From Orthonyx spaldingii (lineage: Eukaryota > Chordata > Aves > Passeriformes > Orthonychidae): a stretch of DNA of 64,000 nt. Below, one piece after another: positions 11,901-25,473 of the stretch. Within the stretch, counting starts at the first letter, position 1, and each line of letters starts with the position of its first letter. The notes under the pieces were generated by a model. That model was given only the letters and a program-made list of their open reading frames with translations. It was not told the DNA's origin and did no database searches. The stretch covers positions 162,955-226,954 of the forward strand of contig VZTJ01001625.1 in the NCBI GenBank assembly GCA_013397795.1, in the 5' to 3' direction. Made by a program: the position numbers and the translations under genes.

Positions 11901-13596
11901 AACCATCATCTTATGTTTTTGGCTAGCAGTTTTTTAAAACTTGTTGTGAGTGCCTTGGGAACTAGACAATATATTGATGTATTTAGATTTAATTTTCTGG
12001 ATTTCTATTGAATAGCTTTTAATAGGATTTTTACCAGTATATGTGTTGTTGCATGAGAATCTAGTGACTACTGAGTGTTTTAAAACCTACCATGATTATC
12101 AAGTTTTCCTCCAGTCATCTTCAATGAAAACTTTATTCTTGTTGGCAGTGTGCACCCAAGAAGAGATTAAGAAAGCCCAGAAGAGCCTCTTGTTTGTATT
12201 AGGGCACAATGTTTTGCGATGAGCAGCTGCAAATTGTTTTAAGGAAAGAGCAATAAAAGCTATAGACCCAAAAAATGGGCAAGTACTGCAGGCAGCTCTG
12301 CACATGCTTAGAGCAAAGGTGTGCTTAAATGTTTTACTGGAATGAGATATGACAGTACAAATTATCTCCCTGCTCCCAAAATCAAGATTCCTAAATCAGT
12401 TCATATGTGATTGATGTCTTAAGTCCAACGCTATTGTGATTTATTAAAATTTATGTATAAAAATTATGTATAAAATAGAGATAATATAAATATATGCCTG
12501 CCTTTTATCAATTGATTAAAATGGATAACATACAAACAAAAATACCCTTGTTTTCAATCACCACCACCATACAGCTCAGTTATCTATTTTTTAATTGTCA
12601 AGAATATACACTTTGGTAGACTCATGCTTGATAAAACCAAAAAGCTCTTTTTAGCTGATTCTGAATTTTTATTAAAATCAACTCTCCACATGTTTTTTTT
12701 TTGGGCGGGGGGAGGGCATGCTTAACATTAAAGACCTTGTAAGGTTGAATGCAAAGGTTTTGTTTTCTTCAGGTTTTGAGGATTGCAGAAAATCTGTTGC
12801 AAAGGTCATCATCTTTGTCCTGAAAAAGTGTTATGCATGAAATTTCAGAGTACTTGAAATTTTTTCTATTCCTAGAGAGGGTAAAGCATATTCTCTCATG
12901 AGGGAGAAGATACAGTTCTTTGGTTTGTTAAAAACCACCTTTCTGAATGCATGCCTGGGCAAATGAATACTATAAATTGCTCTTTCCAGAAACCAGTGCA
13001 AAAATCTGTAACAATATAAGAAATTTATTTCTTTTCATATTAACATGATACTTATGGAACTCTAATGCACTTGTTGCTGTTTTAGAACAAGTATATACAG
13101 TACATTTTACCTAACTGTAAGGAAGTTTGCTTTTCTGATTCTTAATTAGTTGTGTAGAAACAGTCACAAAACCAGATCTGTGCAGCTTCAAAGCACCCTG
13201 CTACAAAGGGCCTGAGCTTATTATGTATTCGCTAACATCAGAGAGAAATCTTTCTGAATTCAAACAGAATTGATACTTGCCTATGCTTCTCTTACTGCTT
13301 ACTAATAAACATTGTCTAAAAATGATGCAGTCCTACTTACATAAACTGCTTTCATGTCATGTTATTGATTGTTTTGCAAAATCTCTCAGTTGATTTGGCT
13401 GGCAGGATGCTAGAGAAATTCAGAGATAAAGTACAATCCCCTAAGTGTTTTTCTTGAGAAATTAAAGAGTTTTCTTCCATTGCCTGAAACAAAAGTGTGA
13501 TTTCTGGGGCTCACACTTTGCGTGTCAAAACTCAGCTTTTCTTTAATGTTCCTCCTGATTTATGATTTTAAGAATGATTTAGAAAAAACAGCCTTT
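11901..13596. other. Unique AT-rich sequence, no gene seen
   Basis: Contains a T10 run at 12693-12702 followed by a G-rich patch (GGGCGGGGGGAGGG), and a small duplication of TTATGTATAAAA near 12450-12475. No gene is recognised. Confidence 0.5.
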
Positions 13597-13650
13597 CCCC
13601 CCCCCNNNNNNNAGAAAGTGTAAAAAAAAAGCTCTCACCCCCCCCCCCCC
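13597..13650. repeat. C-homopolymer region with a 7-N assembly gap
   Basis: C9 at 13597-13605 runs straight into seven N at 13606-13612. Then come AGAAAGTGT, an A9 run (13622-13630) and C13 at 13638-13650. The N run interrupting a C tract points to a sequencing or assembly dropout, so true length and sequence here are uncertain. The complementary strand is G-rich. Confidence 0.9.
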
Positions 13651-16485
13651 AAGCAGACATACAAATATATGGTTCACAACCTTTTCAGTCTCATTTTTAG
13701 AAATCTGCTTCATGTTGGTTTTGTTCTGTCCCAAAACAGATCATGATGACAAGACAGTCAATACACCTATGTTCCTTATATAAAAATTATTTTAATGCCT
13801 AATAAAAAATGTAATAATTGAGAAAGAGGAACTTATCCATTTGTAAAGAAATCTTCAAAAGCCATGTGAGATAACAACCACACATGATAAAAGTTATTTA
13901 TAAAAAAGGCATATTTCAAGCTTCCACAGAATTTCACTAACAAAATGAAAGCACCTGGTGATGCCAGAGTGGGTAATGTAAACACGATTATGTGGATAGG
14001 TCACAGTATATTCACACACACACAGAGTAAGGAGAAAGTACAAACAAGCTCCCCAAGAAAGGCCAAAGATTTTGTGAAGACTTTTGTATCTCACCCCACC
14101 AATAATTTATAAACAGGAAGGAAGAAAAAGACTTAAACAAGTTATGTAACCCAGTCTAACACAGTCCCAGACATTACAAACCAAGACTGTTTTTGTAAAG
14201 GATCCCATAGCAACTTGAATTATTTCTGAAATGTCTGTTAATAATGTCTGTTATAAATTAGGTTAAATGTAATGTCAGGTTTTTTAAGCATCAGTATGCT
14301 CTCGTGAGTCATTCCTACTCATCCAAGCAACCTGTTTTTAGCGTAAAGGGATGGTAGACTGATGTACTGCAATTGTACCTCTTTTGATTTTTTTTTTAAA
14401 TAAAATTACTGCTTTGCTTACCGTATGCCTTCTTGTTAGATGAGAAAGAATATGTCCTAAAATGTTATAAATTAAAGCAGGAATATGAAGTTCAATTGCA
14501 ATATTACATAGTCTTACAGACCGTTGTGGAGATCTGTCAAACTGAAAAATACCCAGGTTTTTTTCATCAGACCTACACAGGAGCCCTCTCTTTCACTACA
14601 ATAGAGCATGTAAAATAAAAAATGTGGTGCTTGTGATATTGGAAGATGGAGAAATAAGAAAGACCTAAACCACAAATGAAAAAATATGCTAAGTATGTCA
14701 GGAAAGGATACATTTATTTTTTTGCCAAGCCTTTGACCTCCCCTGTAAAAGCATTCACAAGTCTGTATTGCTGTGTGTGATTCTGAATGGTCTATACAGA
14801 AAAAGGAACCCAACAATAGCTAACTAACCAACTAAACAGATACTCAACAAAATTACCATCCAAACAAACTTCTTCTAGAACCAAGAGTACTAAATTTGGG
14901 ATAAGAAAAATAATCTTCTTCAAATACATTAACTTTGTAAGAGCATTGGCATAAATGGAAGAAACAGAGGAGGAACAGCTGTGACACTTCAGAGAAAACA
15001 CTACAATCTATTATTGGGCAAAAAGCACAGGCTCCATCCTTACAGCTCTTTGGGACACAAAATGTGGATCAGAATCTGCTCTCTGTGTCTGAGAGCAGAA
15101 CTAGGCTTCCAAAGACCTGCAAGAACAGTTTAGTCTTGGATACCACTTGTCGAAACCCAACAGCCCACGATGGCTCTGAGATATGCAGAGCAGTAGCTTT
15201 ACACAAACAGCTGTTCACAACAGCTGTACCAGACATCAGTGAGGAGGGTCCCAGAGAGCCACAGCCTGCACCTGAAGATCACTGTTCATGCGACGGTTCC
15301 CTTTGCCACTTCAAATTCTATCCATCTCTTTGAAGATTCATATGCTGGCTTTTTCTTTGCAAAGTGTCTCTAAGCACTGTGTAAGGCCCAAGAATCAAGG
15401 GGAAAGACAAAAAGTGAATCTAATCTTTCCAACATTATGACATGGGACGACTCCAAAATGATGAAAAGTGGTTTTGTAGCTCACAAAGTCTCACTGCAGG
15501 GAAAAAACACAACTGCTTTGAGATTTTTAGCTTTATAGTCAAGCCTTCACTTTTTTCTATTTTATGTATGCTTATATATAAATACATACGCTTTCATGTG
15601 CATATTTCTGTGTTTGGTACATACACAGAAGCACAGAAACATATTGGCTTCCTCTCCCTTCCTCATTCACAAAAATGCTGATATAATAGCTTATAAAGAA
15701 GCCTCTTACAACAAATCTGGTTTTAGTGCTTTCATTTAAATTAGTATCTAGAAAGAAATACCCATACACATATAGACATACATGTGCATACACATGTGCA
15801 TGTGCCTAGATAAAGGAGAGGAAATATTCTCATCCTTGTGACTCCCTGCTTAAGGGGAAATTTGACCTGGGAGCAACGGTCAGCATACCCACTCTGCTTA
15901 CAAAACATTAATATCTGTTTCAATTTTTGATTATTTACATGAGTCTTAGATGATCACATATTTTAACTGTCCTTCTATGCATCATAATTAACAAGTAAAT
16001 TGAAAATTCTGTGAATTATTGTGACACTTCACATATACAAGACCTAGTTTTCAGCAATGGATATCTTTGACTGTTCACATCCTCCCAATTTTGTTTTCAA
16101 GGTAGACAGGGTTTGCAATGATGCCTGCTTTCAAAGTTATTTTTTCAGACCAATGCTTGCTCTTTTAAAAAGAGCAGGAATTTCTCCTTTAACAATGTAA
16201 CATGCTTTGAATTGATCTTTGACATTTAAAAGAACATGAAAAATGCAGCTATTTTCACACCACACTGAGCACCTAATATAATAAAGTGAACTGTTGCAAC
16301 TCCTAAAAAACCAAAATTCTTTTGCTCTTCAACTGATATCTTGCCTGCCAATATTTAGGGAAAAGCTTTCATTTTCTACAATAGAAATCACCAAAACTCA
16401 AATAAAAGTTCTGCTATCATTACAAAATTAAGCCATGAATAGAATGACTGTGCATCTTTTGTTTACTCTGGCATATTGCATAAGC
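13651..16485. other. Unique AT-rich sequence, no gene seen
   Basis: Only chance-length open frames. Small duplications of AATGTCTGTTA occur near 14230-14253. No repeat family is recognised. Confidence 0.5.
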
Positions 16486-16543
16486 ACTGTAAATGCAAAT
16501 ATTGCAGCTATATACAGCATTTGCACATGGTAATATTTACAGT
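16486..16543. promoter_or_regulatory. Octamer motif within nested inverted repeats
   Basis: The POU-factor octamer ATGCAAAT lies at 16493-16500. It sits between outer 9-bp inverted arms (ACTGTAAAT at 16486-16494, ATTTACAGT at 16535-16543) and shares bases with a 7-bp inverted pair (TGCAAAT at 16494-16500, ATTTGCA at 16519-16525). The arms are unevenly spaced, so this is not a microRNA-like hairpin. A regulatory role is conjecture. Confidence 0.25.
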
Positions 16544-19500
16544 TAGAATTAGTCATATTTTTGTCATTTATCGTATTATAGTTTGTCTAAATTATGAGCA
16601 CAGCATCAGACTGGTAAGAATGGAAAATGAAGAAGAATATAAGTAGCATGAACCAGCAGTTAATTTATGTCAAGGCTAATCAACTAAACTGTGATATTAT
16701 TGCAACTGTTGGCTTTATAGTCTGTTTTGCTGTTAACACTTGAATTATCTCATGCCTTTTGGAATGAGGTTTACAGACTGAAATTCTCTACCCAAACAAC
16801 CTGTCCCTCAAAGACAACAAAGTGAAACTCTTCACCAGCACTTCAAGTGCACAGGTAACCTCGGAGTTAAAGAGGATCATTGTAACAGTAGTGAGAATAT
16901 TGTCAGTCTCTTTCTCTGCTCAGTTGGTTCCACTCCTCAGGGCAACAGAAGTCTCAGCAGACTGATCTAACATATTCATATTGCAGAAGGGTTTTCATGC
17001 AGTAAACTTAACTTTCAGGGTAAGCAAGGAATGCTCTGTGTTAAATATTTCAGTATGAACTTTATAAAAACGTGGGAAAGATAAACTCAGGCTGCTGCAA
17101 AGATGTCCAGATTTCCTCCAGGAAAAAGTGAAGGTATAGGAAGATAATTTTTAGCAACATTCTTCTTTTCCATCCTATAATATACAGCAACTGAAACTTC
17201 CCATCAAGTGCATCTAAATGCAGCATTTCAGTTACCCATGTAATCCTCCCAACCTTTTTTTTTTTTTTTTTGAGAGTATTTACTTCAAAGTGCAAACTGC
17301 ACCTGGGAAGAAGGCATAAACCACCAGGAATCCAGCAGCATAATTAAAGGAAAACATATAAGGATTACAGTGTACAGCAATCTGAAAATTAGCCAGCAGG
17401 TCAAAGCTTTGGACAACAAACAAACAAATGACTGAACCCACATGGAAAATAAAATAAACAAAAATCCCCTCTAAATTGCTGTCAGTGGTGGAACTAATGA
17501 AATATTAACTTGTATTTAGCCTCTTCCAAATCAACACCTGCAGCTATTCCTTCCTAAATGTCAGCTTCTCCCAAAAATATTTGCAATATACTCTCATGCT
17601 TGTCAAATCCCTCTCTTATGCTCCCTTTTTAGCCTCACATGCCCGTGTAAGAGGAAGCCAAATGTGAATTGCAATGACAGAGTGGACAGGGCATACATGC
17701 CAAACACCCAGCCTGTCAGGTGTCTGTATCTAGGAGGGTAACTGAGCTCTCTGTTACCTGTCCAGACACAGATTTTCACAAAATTCATGAGAGCTATGGA
17801 TCCTCATACATTCCTCAGCCAAATTTGGTTGAAATTGATGAATTAATATAATAAGCATTTGTTCACAAAAAATGGCAGATATAAAATGAGATGGAATACA
17901 GCACAGAAACCTTAGAAAGAATGAGACAAAGGAGTCTATGCTGGGATTTTATTCAGAGGAGTGGTATATAACAGATTTGGAAGCCAATTATTCTAATATT
18001 CATTACAGATTAAGTGCCGTATCCTTTCTTGGATCTGACTATGAAGGAGATATTAATTGCACTGCCCTCCAAAAATACAAATGACAACAGACTGGGAAAA
18101 CAGCTCTATAGAATAAAAAGTGGGATGAGTGGTTATGTTTAACTTGGATATAAAAGTACAGAGATGGGAGATTATGTAAGAAAGTGTTTAATGAAATGAT
18201 CAATTGGTCTCCATGCCAGGAAAGAAGATATTGACTTCATTAGCAGGAAAAAAGGTCTGTATAAAATCAGTCAAACTAAGCAGTGTGTGATCAGCTGCCA
18301 CAGAGGCTTTTAACAGCAATTTACACAAGCAGAGTCTCTTGTAGGAACTTTCAGCTTTATGTTTCTGTCACTGCATCTTAAACCTTTTTGTTTGGGGAGA
18401 TTCTGGGGGAGCAGTAAGGACCACTACAGTTACAGCAGCACAGCTTGGGCTCCATTTGCATAATTTGCTAGACTTCTAAAAATGTTCTCCACTGATAAAT
18501 CTGAGAAAAATCCAGTCAAGAAAATGTGAATCTTGACGTAGGTTTCAGTTAATTTTGGCTCAAGATCTGAAAGCATGAAGAGAGTGTGCTTGTGTATTTT
18601 AATATCTAACAGGGAGAAATGCTTCTTGTTCATGGTATCAGTTTTATCAAGCCACTGAAACAAATTTGGTTCAAAGATAGTAAAAAGGAAATATTTCTAA
18701 AGTTCTGAGTATTCCAGTCTAAAGATTAAAGCAACAAAAATTAAGGCATATGTATGTATGTAATCATTTCCCAATAAACATTAATAGTGAATTTTGTTTA
18801 GTGGTTATTCCCCTCTTCAAACTCTCCTCAAACACTTTTTAAAAAAGCTAGTTAATGACTATGGAGGGACTGCTTCATTTATGGAGAAGTGATTTTAGCT
18901 AGTCATTTTGTATAGGGCAAATTGATCTCAAACAGTTTTGCTTTGGTTTTTTTTTGTTTTTTGCCTGGGACAGTAAAATTTCAGTCCTGCAAATCTGATC
19001 CCATGTGGACAATCCTTAGTCACCTAAGCATTTACTAATTTCAAGTGAGATTTTTGCATGAGTAAAATCTCATGAGCAAATAAATTCGAAGTTCAGGACG
19101 TAAAACCACATTCAGAATATAAGAGTTGAAAGACAGATTCTTTCTTGTGTGTTACGCCGCAAAGGGGATTGTACAACAAGACGCTATATAAGATTTAAAA
19201 ATGGAGAAACTGGGATGCAGCTGACATTATTTAACAAATTAGGATTGCAATAAAATCATGTTAAATTAGGTTACCAATATGTTTTTCATTCATGTTAATT
19301 CAGCCATTCATTGTTATACGTAAATGTGTATGATATTTGGAGGTTGAGTTTTGGAAAAAAGAAAATACCAGAATTGTGCCCCCTTTTACATATACACTTC
19401 ATGTCTAATTAACACATTATTTCTTGTCCTTAATATGTTAAGTCTGACAACAGCTATTTTATGACTACAGCCCTGCAAACCAAGGTATTAATTGAGCAAT

Positions 19501-22500
19501 CATTCCTAACTTAGAAACAGCAAAGGAATAAATTGGAGATCTCTCATATTAGTCCTCAGAATAAATTGTATTTAACATGGCAATTGAAAGGTGGATCAAA
19601 GAATCAACCAGAATGCATAATATCTCAGCTGTGTATGAAGTCTGCCCACATTCTTCTCTTTTATCTCTTTACTTTTCTAGGAAGGAACCTCTCTAAATCC
19701 AGTGCTTTGAAAATCTAGGTAATGATACATCAGCCACACTGTTTGGCAGCCCTGAAGTTGTTCTTACTGGTAAAGTAATGTAGCCATCCTTGTAAGAGAA
19801 TTTTAGGGACTCAGACCCCTTACCACATGCATTTCTCTAAGTATATATGAAGAATCCAATGGGAACAAACACAATAACTCCCATGCAAAATGTGTGGATG
19901 GATCTGAGGCCATGAATTATATCTGTAAGAGAGGAAAGAGAGGAAATTCCACAATAATGACTGGAGCACCGTCAGAGGAAGAGTAGAAGATGCCAAAGCA
20001 GCAGCAGCTTCCTGAACCTCAGCCCCAAGCTGCACCATTTAAAATTACCATGTCTGGTTTCAAGTTCATTACACACAGAGTCAAAGGATGAAGAAGAACA
20101 CCTCTAAGATGATGGTGCAAATGTTTGTGACCCCAAAAACTGATGCATTACTTGCATTTTCAAAAGATCTCAAAATCAGCAAATGTATCTCTCCACTAAA
20201 AATTTCAGTGCCAGAAGTCATACAATTGACTCAAAGTAAAAAGCATTTCAAGTGAATCATGCATCCAGGCAAGCCCAGACAGGGACAGCGCTAAGTATCA
20301 TTTGGCCATCATCATGGTTATCTCTCTTTAGGAACTTCAGTGTCAACAGAACCCCTGGCAAACACAGACCAATCTCACCTGCTAGGCCCAGACCTGTTCT
20401 CTTTCCCATGGTAAAATTCCCACAGGTAGCAACGGAAATTTTACCTTTTAAGATCTGTGCAGCTCTGTCATTTGTGTGAAGGTCAGAGCTGAGTCTTCTG
20501 TAGACAACAAGTAAGTTACACACATCTTGACATTTCTCTGCATTGTGTCCTAGCTAGAGAGACTCTAATGGACTGTCTGGGGAACAGGGGGTGAAAGGAA
20601 AGGAAAAAATGTGGTCTTCTTCCCCTGATGCAGTTTATGCATCAGCTTATCTATCCTTCCTAACCACCCCTCTACACCCATGGCCAAGTTACTCAACAGA
20701 AATTTTGCCCAACGCTCAATATTTGATTTCTGCCATTCCTAAATGTGAAGCGGGCAATTCCTGAAAGACATCAGGTAAAATGCACTGATCAGCTGTAAAA
20801 ACTGGAGGTGATGGTTCTGTCACCAACAGAGTGTCGATGACCTCTCTCACCTACAATAAGCCAAAACTGACAGACAGCTTGAGCTGGAGCTCCTTCATTT
20901 AAGCAACAACAATTCAGGTTTATGGACATATATCAGATGACCTCTTTCCAGTACTAGCTAAAACTCTCACCAGTACTCCCATGAGTCAGGATCTTTCACT
21001 AAATTCAGCCATACGCTCCCTTAAAATGGAAATCAGCTGATGATAAAGTGGTTTCAGGAACACTAGTAGAAAATCTTAACCAATAACTAAGGTGTTGAAA
21101 ACACCTAAAGTGAACTGAAGCTGAAAAGCAGGAATTTTATCTGTTTACATGTTTTTCTGTAGTTTCCACTACTGAATTTCTAATATAATATTCAATCCAG
21201 AAAGCTAAATATCCTCCAACTGCAGGATTATCATACTACAAGCAGAATTCAGAGATTTACCTTCTAGTTCTGTTAAATGGCCTACTTGGAGGCAGCTGTC
21301 TTCACTGCAAGCAAGTGTATCTGGTGGGACAATGCTTTGCACATCTTTTATAAATTATAAAACTTACCCGTAAACACTTCAGAGATCATCAGGTGAAATA
21401 CAAAAGCAAAGTGTTGCTTACAAATAATCATTAAAGGTCTTGCAGCTTGAGACAACTCTCAGTTATTTCATTGGCCCAACTATCCTGCATTTATTTTGAA
21501 CAGAAAACATTGCTCTGTACTCCTCCTAAAAATTACCATAGATTTGTTTGGGTGCCAAACCCCTCCCATTTTCCATCCCACAGACTGTTGAAGCAGATAG
21601 ATGTAGCAATGGCAAAACAGAGCCTTGCCTCTGTGAAATTATGTGGATAATGGGATTGTTTTCCATGAAGATCTTTGTGATATTCATTGCAGAAACTGCT
21701 GTCCAAAATCAACTGAAAGAACTCAGACTTTCATCCAATGTAATTGGTGAATAATCTACATTTCTATGTTTATTAATATTTAATTTCAGTCAGAAAATAA
21801 AAATAAAATGCATGTTGGCATTTTAAATTAACAAATAAGGAATAACTAGTACAAAATATCTTCCATGTCGTGAAAGTAGAGTTTTATAATGAAATAGCAA
21901 TTGCACTGCAGATGTGAACACAGCCAAGCCCAATCTTGGTTGTCACCAAGCTATCAGAAGGACTCCTTTGCTATGATCAAACAATGATAAGATTTCATCT
22001 TAGGCTTCGGTGAATAGCCAATATGCTGACTTCTGCAGAGTTATTTTGATTAGGAAGATGAAAAAATATAGATGTATACAAAGCCTTTTTTTTCCTGGAA
22101 TCCAACAGAAAGATAACAACAGCATTAAATCTCAGTCAACAGTGTGCTCAGAGGACTCCGTATTTGAGAAGACCCCTACAATTCCCTTCTCCCCATGTTA
22201 TTGTAATCAATTAAATCCCTGACACTACACAGCTTAGCCTTGCTGTAACTTCCCAGCCACCACTATTCAAGGCTGCATTTCATGACCCCTTCCACTCAGC
22301 CCTTCAGCAGAAAGGATGTCGAACATAGCTATTGGGCCAAATCAAGTCTCCAGCTGTCTCTAGTTCACCATCTGATAGCTGGCAGGCATTAATATCCTCC
22401 AGAACAACAATTCCATCCCTACAAGTGCCTTTTCTTCCACTGAACCTGGCAAAACATCACTAGGTCTAACACTAGAAGTGTAGACATTCACAACAGGTTC

Positions 22501-23887
22501 AGGCAACTACATTTTATAGACAGGGATGAAAAGAAAAACAATCAGGAGGTATGATATAATTACAGCGTAATAAAACCATAAACGTTGTTAATAGATTAAT
22601 TTAACATTTGGATTTCTCTTCTAGGAGTACAAATCCACAGATGTCCAATTGCTACCATTTTAGGTTGGAGAAAGTAATTTTTTTGACTGATACCTATCAA
22701 CAGACATATATTTTTTTCAGGAGTGACAGTGAAGAAAAGGTATCAGAAACATTACCAAGGGAAGCTCATCTGAGTTACACAGTAAGCAGAAAGGATAAAA
22801 TAAAGCCTCCCATCATGAATAAAAATTTAATTTGAAAAACACACTGCTGGAGGAAAAATGTTTATATAAAAAGTAGGAAGGGCAAAATGCTACTGCTACC
22901 ATAAGACATGTCTCTGACATCCAATTTTCTGATTCCTTCTGAACATCTGTGCTGAAATTCTGAAACCCTTGGAAAACATATTGTTTCAGACTAGGCCCAT
23001 AAAAAGCACAATTTTCACAATTCTCCTGGCTAAAACCTTGACATTCTCAAAGCAAATCTCCACAGACAGCAGAGGAAAGATCATTCTGACCTTGATTTTG
23101 AAAGGAACAAGGAAGTCAGCTAATGCCAGTATGAAGAGATGATGCTTGCAGGAAGGGACAGTGTGACATAGAAGACCTGTAACACGTGGCAGAAAGGGTT
23201 GGGTGGGAGAGAACAGAGGTGAAGGGACAGAAAAGGGGGAGATACTGAATTTGTTCCAGGGAAGCACTGTCGAGCACAAGAGGAAGACTGCAGGAGTCAA
23301 GGATAGCTATGTAATTTGGAGAGGTGTGAGCTAATCATTCACCAAATTCAGAGCAGGACCAAATTTCACAGCCAATAGAAAACTCACAGAGGTTTGCCAG
23401 TTGCTGGTTTGAATAAAGTGATAAACATAAGCCTCTGAGAATACCAGACATTTTTATATCCAGGATAAGACTGTGAAACTTCTCCTTGATTGGTCTGGTT
23501 TAATCTACCTCTTCAAAGAAGAAGTTCTGAGACTCCTGGGGAACTGGACACACAATTGTTCTTCATTTACTTTATTTTGTACTTAAAAATACAAGGAAAA
23601 ATGCTTTGAGTGAAGACAGAGAAGCATTAGTGTTTAAATGGCTGATGCTGTGTGTTGAAGAGAGAACTTATGTGTCTTTTTCTTGTTACAACAAACACAA
23701 AACTGCCATAAAGCTCTCCACCCCTTATTTAAAGTGAGAGTTTCTGGATATGAAAATCACCAGACCAAAAGCCATTTATGCCACCTACAGAAGACTGAGA
23801 CATTCCAACTATGCTCTATTTCACTTATCAACAATAACTGTAATTAGCTCATGGTTCTGCTGAAGTCTGAAAAGTCTGTTGCAGTTT
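16544..23887. other. Unique AT-rich sequence, no gene seen
   Basis: About 7.3 kb without a recognisable gene or repeat family. It includes a T17 run at 17255-17271. All open frames are about 100 codons or less and lack start, splice or motif support. Confidence 0.45.
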
Positions 23888-23970
23888 AAAAAAAAAACCA
23901 ACAAAAACAAAACCAAACCAACACCAAAAATCCAAACCCCAACAAAAATCCAAACCCCAACAAACAAACC
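23888..23970. repeat. A/C-rich low-complexity tract with an 18-bp duplication
   Basis: Starts with a run of ten A and continues as CAAA/CCAAA words. AAAAATCCAAACCCCAAC is repeated exactly in tandem at 23926-23943 and 23944-23961. Confidence 0.85.
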
Positions 23971-25335
23971 TCCTGCAAAGTGATATTAAAAAAATTTGGC
24001 TCCTACACAGTATTGTTGGGAAGTCTGTATAAGCTTGTTAGGAATAATCTTGCATGTTTGATAGGTAGGGGAGAAACCTCTGAGTGACAGCAATAAGGTA
24101 AAAACAAGTAATGATTAAAGCCATTAGAGCAACAAGGTTTAGAGATTACCCTGTGAGGTTTAGGGATGCAATCTCATTTTGTCCTGAGGGATGGAATGAA
24201 TGTATGCTGCTGTGAATTTCACTGTATTCTCTAGAGTCTACATGTTGTTTTCTGCATAATTGTACATATAAGTTTAGTAGAAGCATATTTTTCAAATGAT
24301 CAAATAACCCTTTGCAGATTATCACTTTATTTAAGAAAAAATAATCACAGTGTCACATTATACAACCCTTCAATGCAGACAGCAATCTGTTCAAAAGCCA
24401 TTTTATCCCAGATTTCATTTGGAGAGAACACAGTGCTTATTTACTTTTCTAACAACAACAAAATGTCAGCTTTGAACAACATTTGGAAAGAATATTAAAA
24501 ACTGGATAAAAGTGGAAACAGTTGAAACCCTGCAGTTTCTTATGTACTTGTTATAAAACTTTATCTTGTCAGCACTTTCAAGAGTTACTATGCAAAGGAT
24601 AACAGTGCTCTTTGCTGAAGTGAATTCTCTGAAAAAATATTGCCACAGTTACTTATAAGGATTGCTATAATTTTTTACCATCCACCTTAAAAGAAAAAGG
24701 AAACTAATTAAAAAAATTCTATAAAGAACTCAAGTCAAAAATATATTCTAATAAAAATTTCTCTGTGTGTACATAAAAATATATATATACATACATAGAT
24801 GTATAAATGTATATCTATAAAAAAGTAAACCCCAGCCTTACCTACAGTGAAAAATCTTGCAGTCATATAAGAATGAAGAGAGATGAAGCCCTTACTCATA
24901 AAGAGAATCAGATCACAAGATGGAAGAAGGTGAAATCAGGAAGCTAGTTCCTACTTGAAAAACCACAGCCGTGAGGAAGGCTCTAAGTTTGTCTATGAAT
25001 CAGCCAAACATCTGATCTCTGGTGGTAATTAAGTGCTGGAAAATAAATGCATCTGGAACCTTTTTGTGGAATAGGAGGTAGGAATAAAATAGAAGCCACA
25101 TAAAATAACAAAGCTCAAGAGCTTTTGGTAGACAAAGTCTGTAAATGATTTAATAATTCCTTGGTAAAAATTAGAGACTATTGAACACAAAGGAAAGAAA
25201 GTTAAAATTTTAGCAGCAGACAGTACTTTTTGATCTCTGCAAGTAAAGGAAAAAAATGCAGAATTACTGAAATAGTAGTATTAGATTTTTTAAAATGAAA
25301 GTGCTCCAATTTAAAATATTTATGTGCTTTTTTAG
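23971..25335. other. Unique AT-rich sequence with a TA/TACA simple repeat
   Basis: No gene is recognised. About 24777-24820 is an imperfect TA/TACATA simple repeat. Confidence 0.5.
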
Positions 25336-25473
25336 CATAGACATAATGAGCAGCTGGAGTGCAGGCTTTCTGCAATACTTAGATAACACAGATGTTTCTT
25401 CACAAACTGAGAAGCAATATGAAATACAAATCAAAGCTGAGACACTTTCAATTTTCACAAATGCAATAAAAAG
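25336..25473 (+). other. Candidate frame-preserving exon, host gene unknown
   Basis: A stretch of 138 nt (46 codon lengths) lies between a good acceptor (GTGCTTTTTTAG before 25336) and a near-consensus donor (AAAAG at its end, GTAAGTCC after). One frame is open throughout. It enters with one base completing a codon and leaves after two bases, so both ends have the same phase and skipping would keep the frame. The peptide runs from IDIMSSWSAGF through a Gln/Glu/Lys-rich middle to FTNAIK, with no transmembrane segment or domain I recognise. At least one other frame has an early stop. No partner exon is identifiable nearby. Splice signals of this quality also occur by chance in long introns, so this is a candidate only. 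Confidence 0.25.

Noticed and set aside
22727..22835. Possible terminal exon after a TTTTTTTCAG acceptor
   Set aside because: The acceptor is good but the frame is only about 36 codons to TGA, there is no recognisable peptide motif, and nearby sequence offers no polyadenylation context or partner exon.
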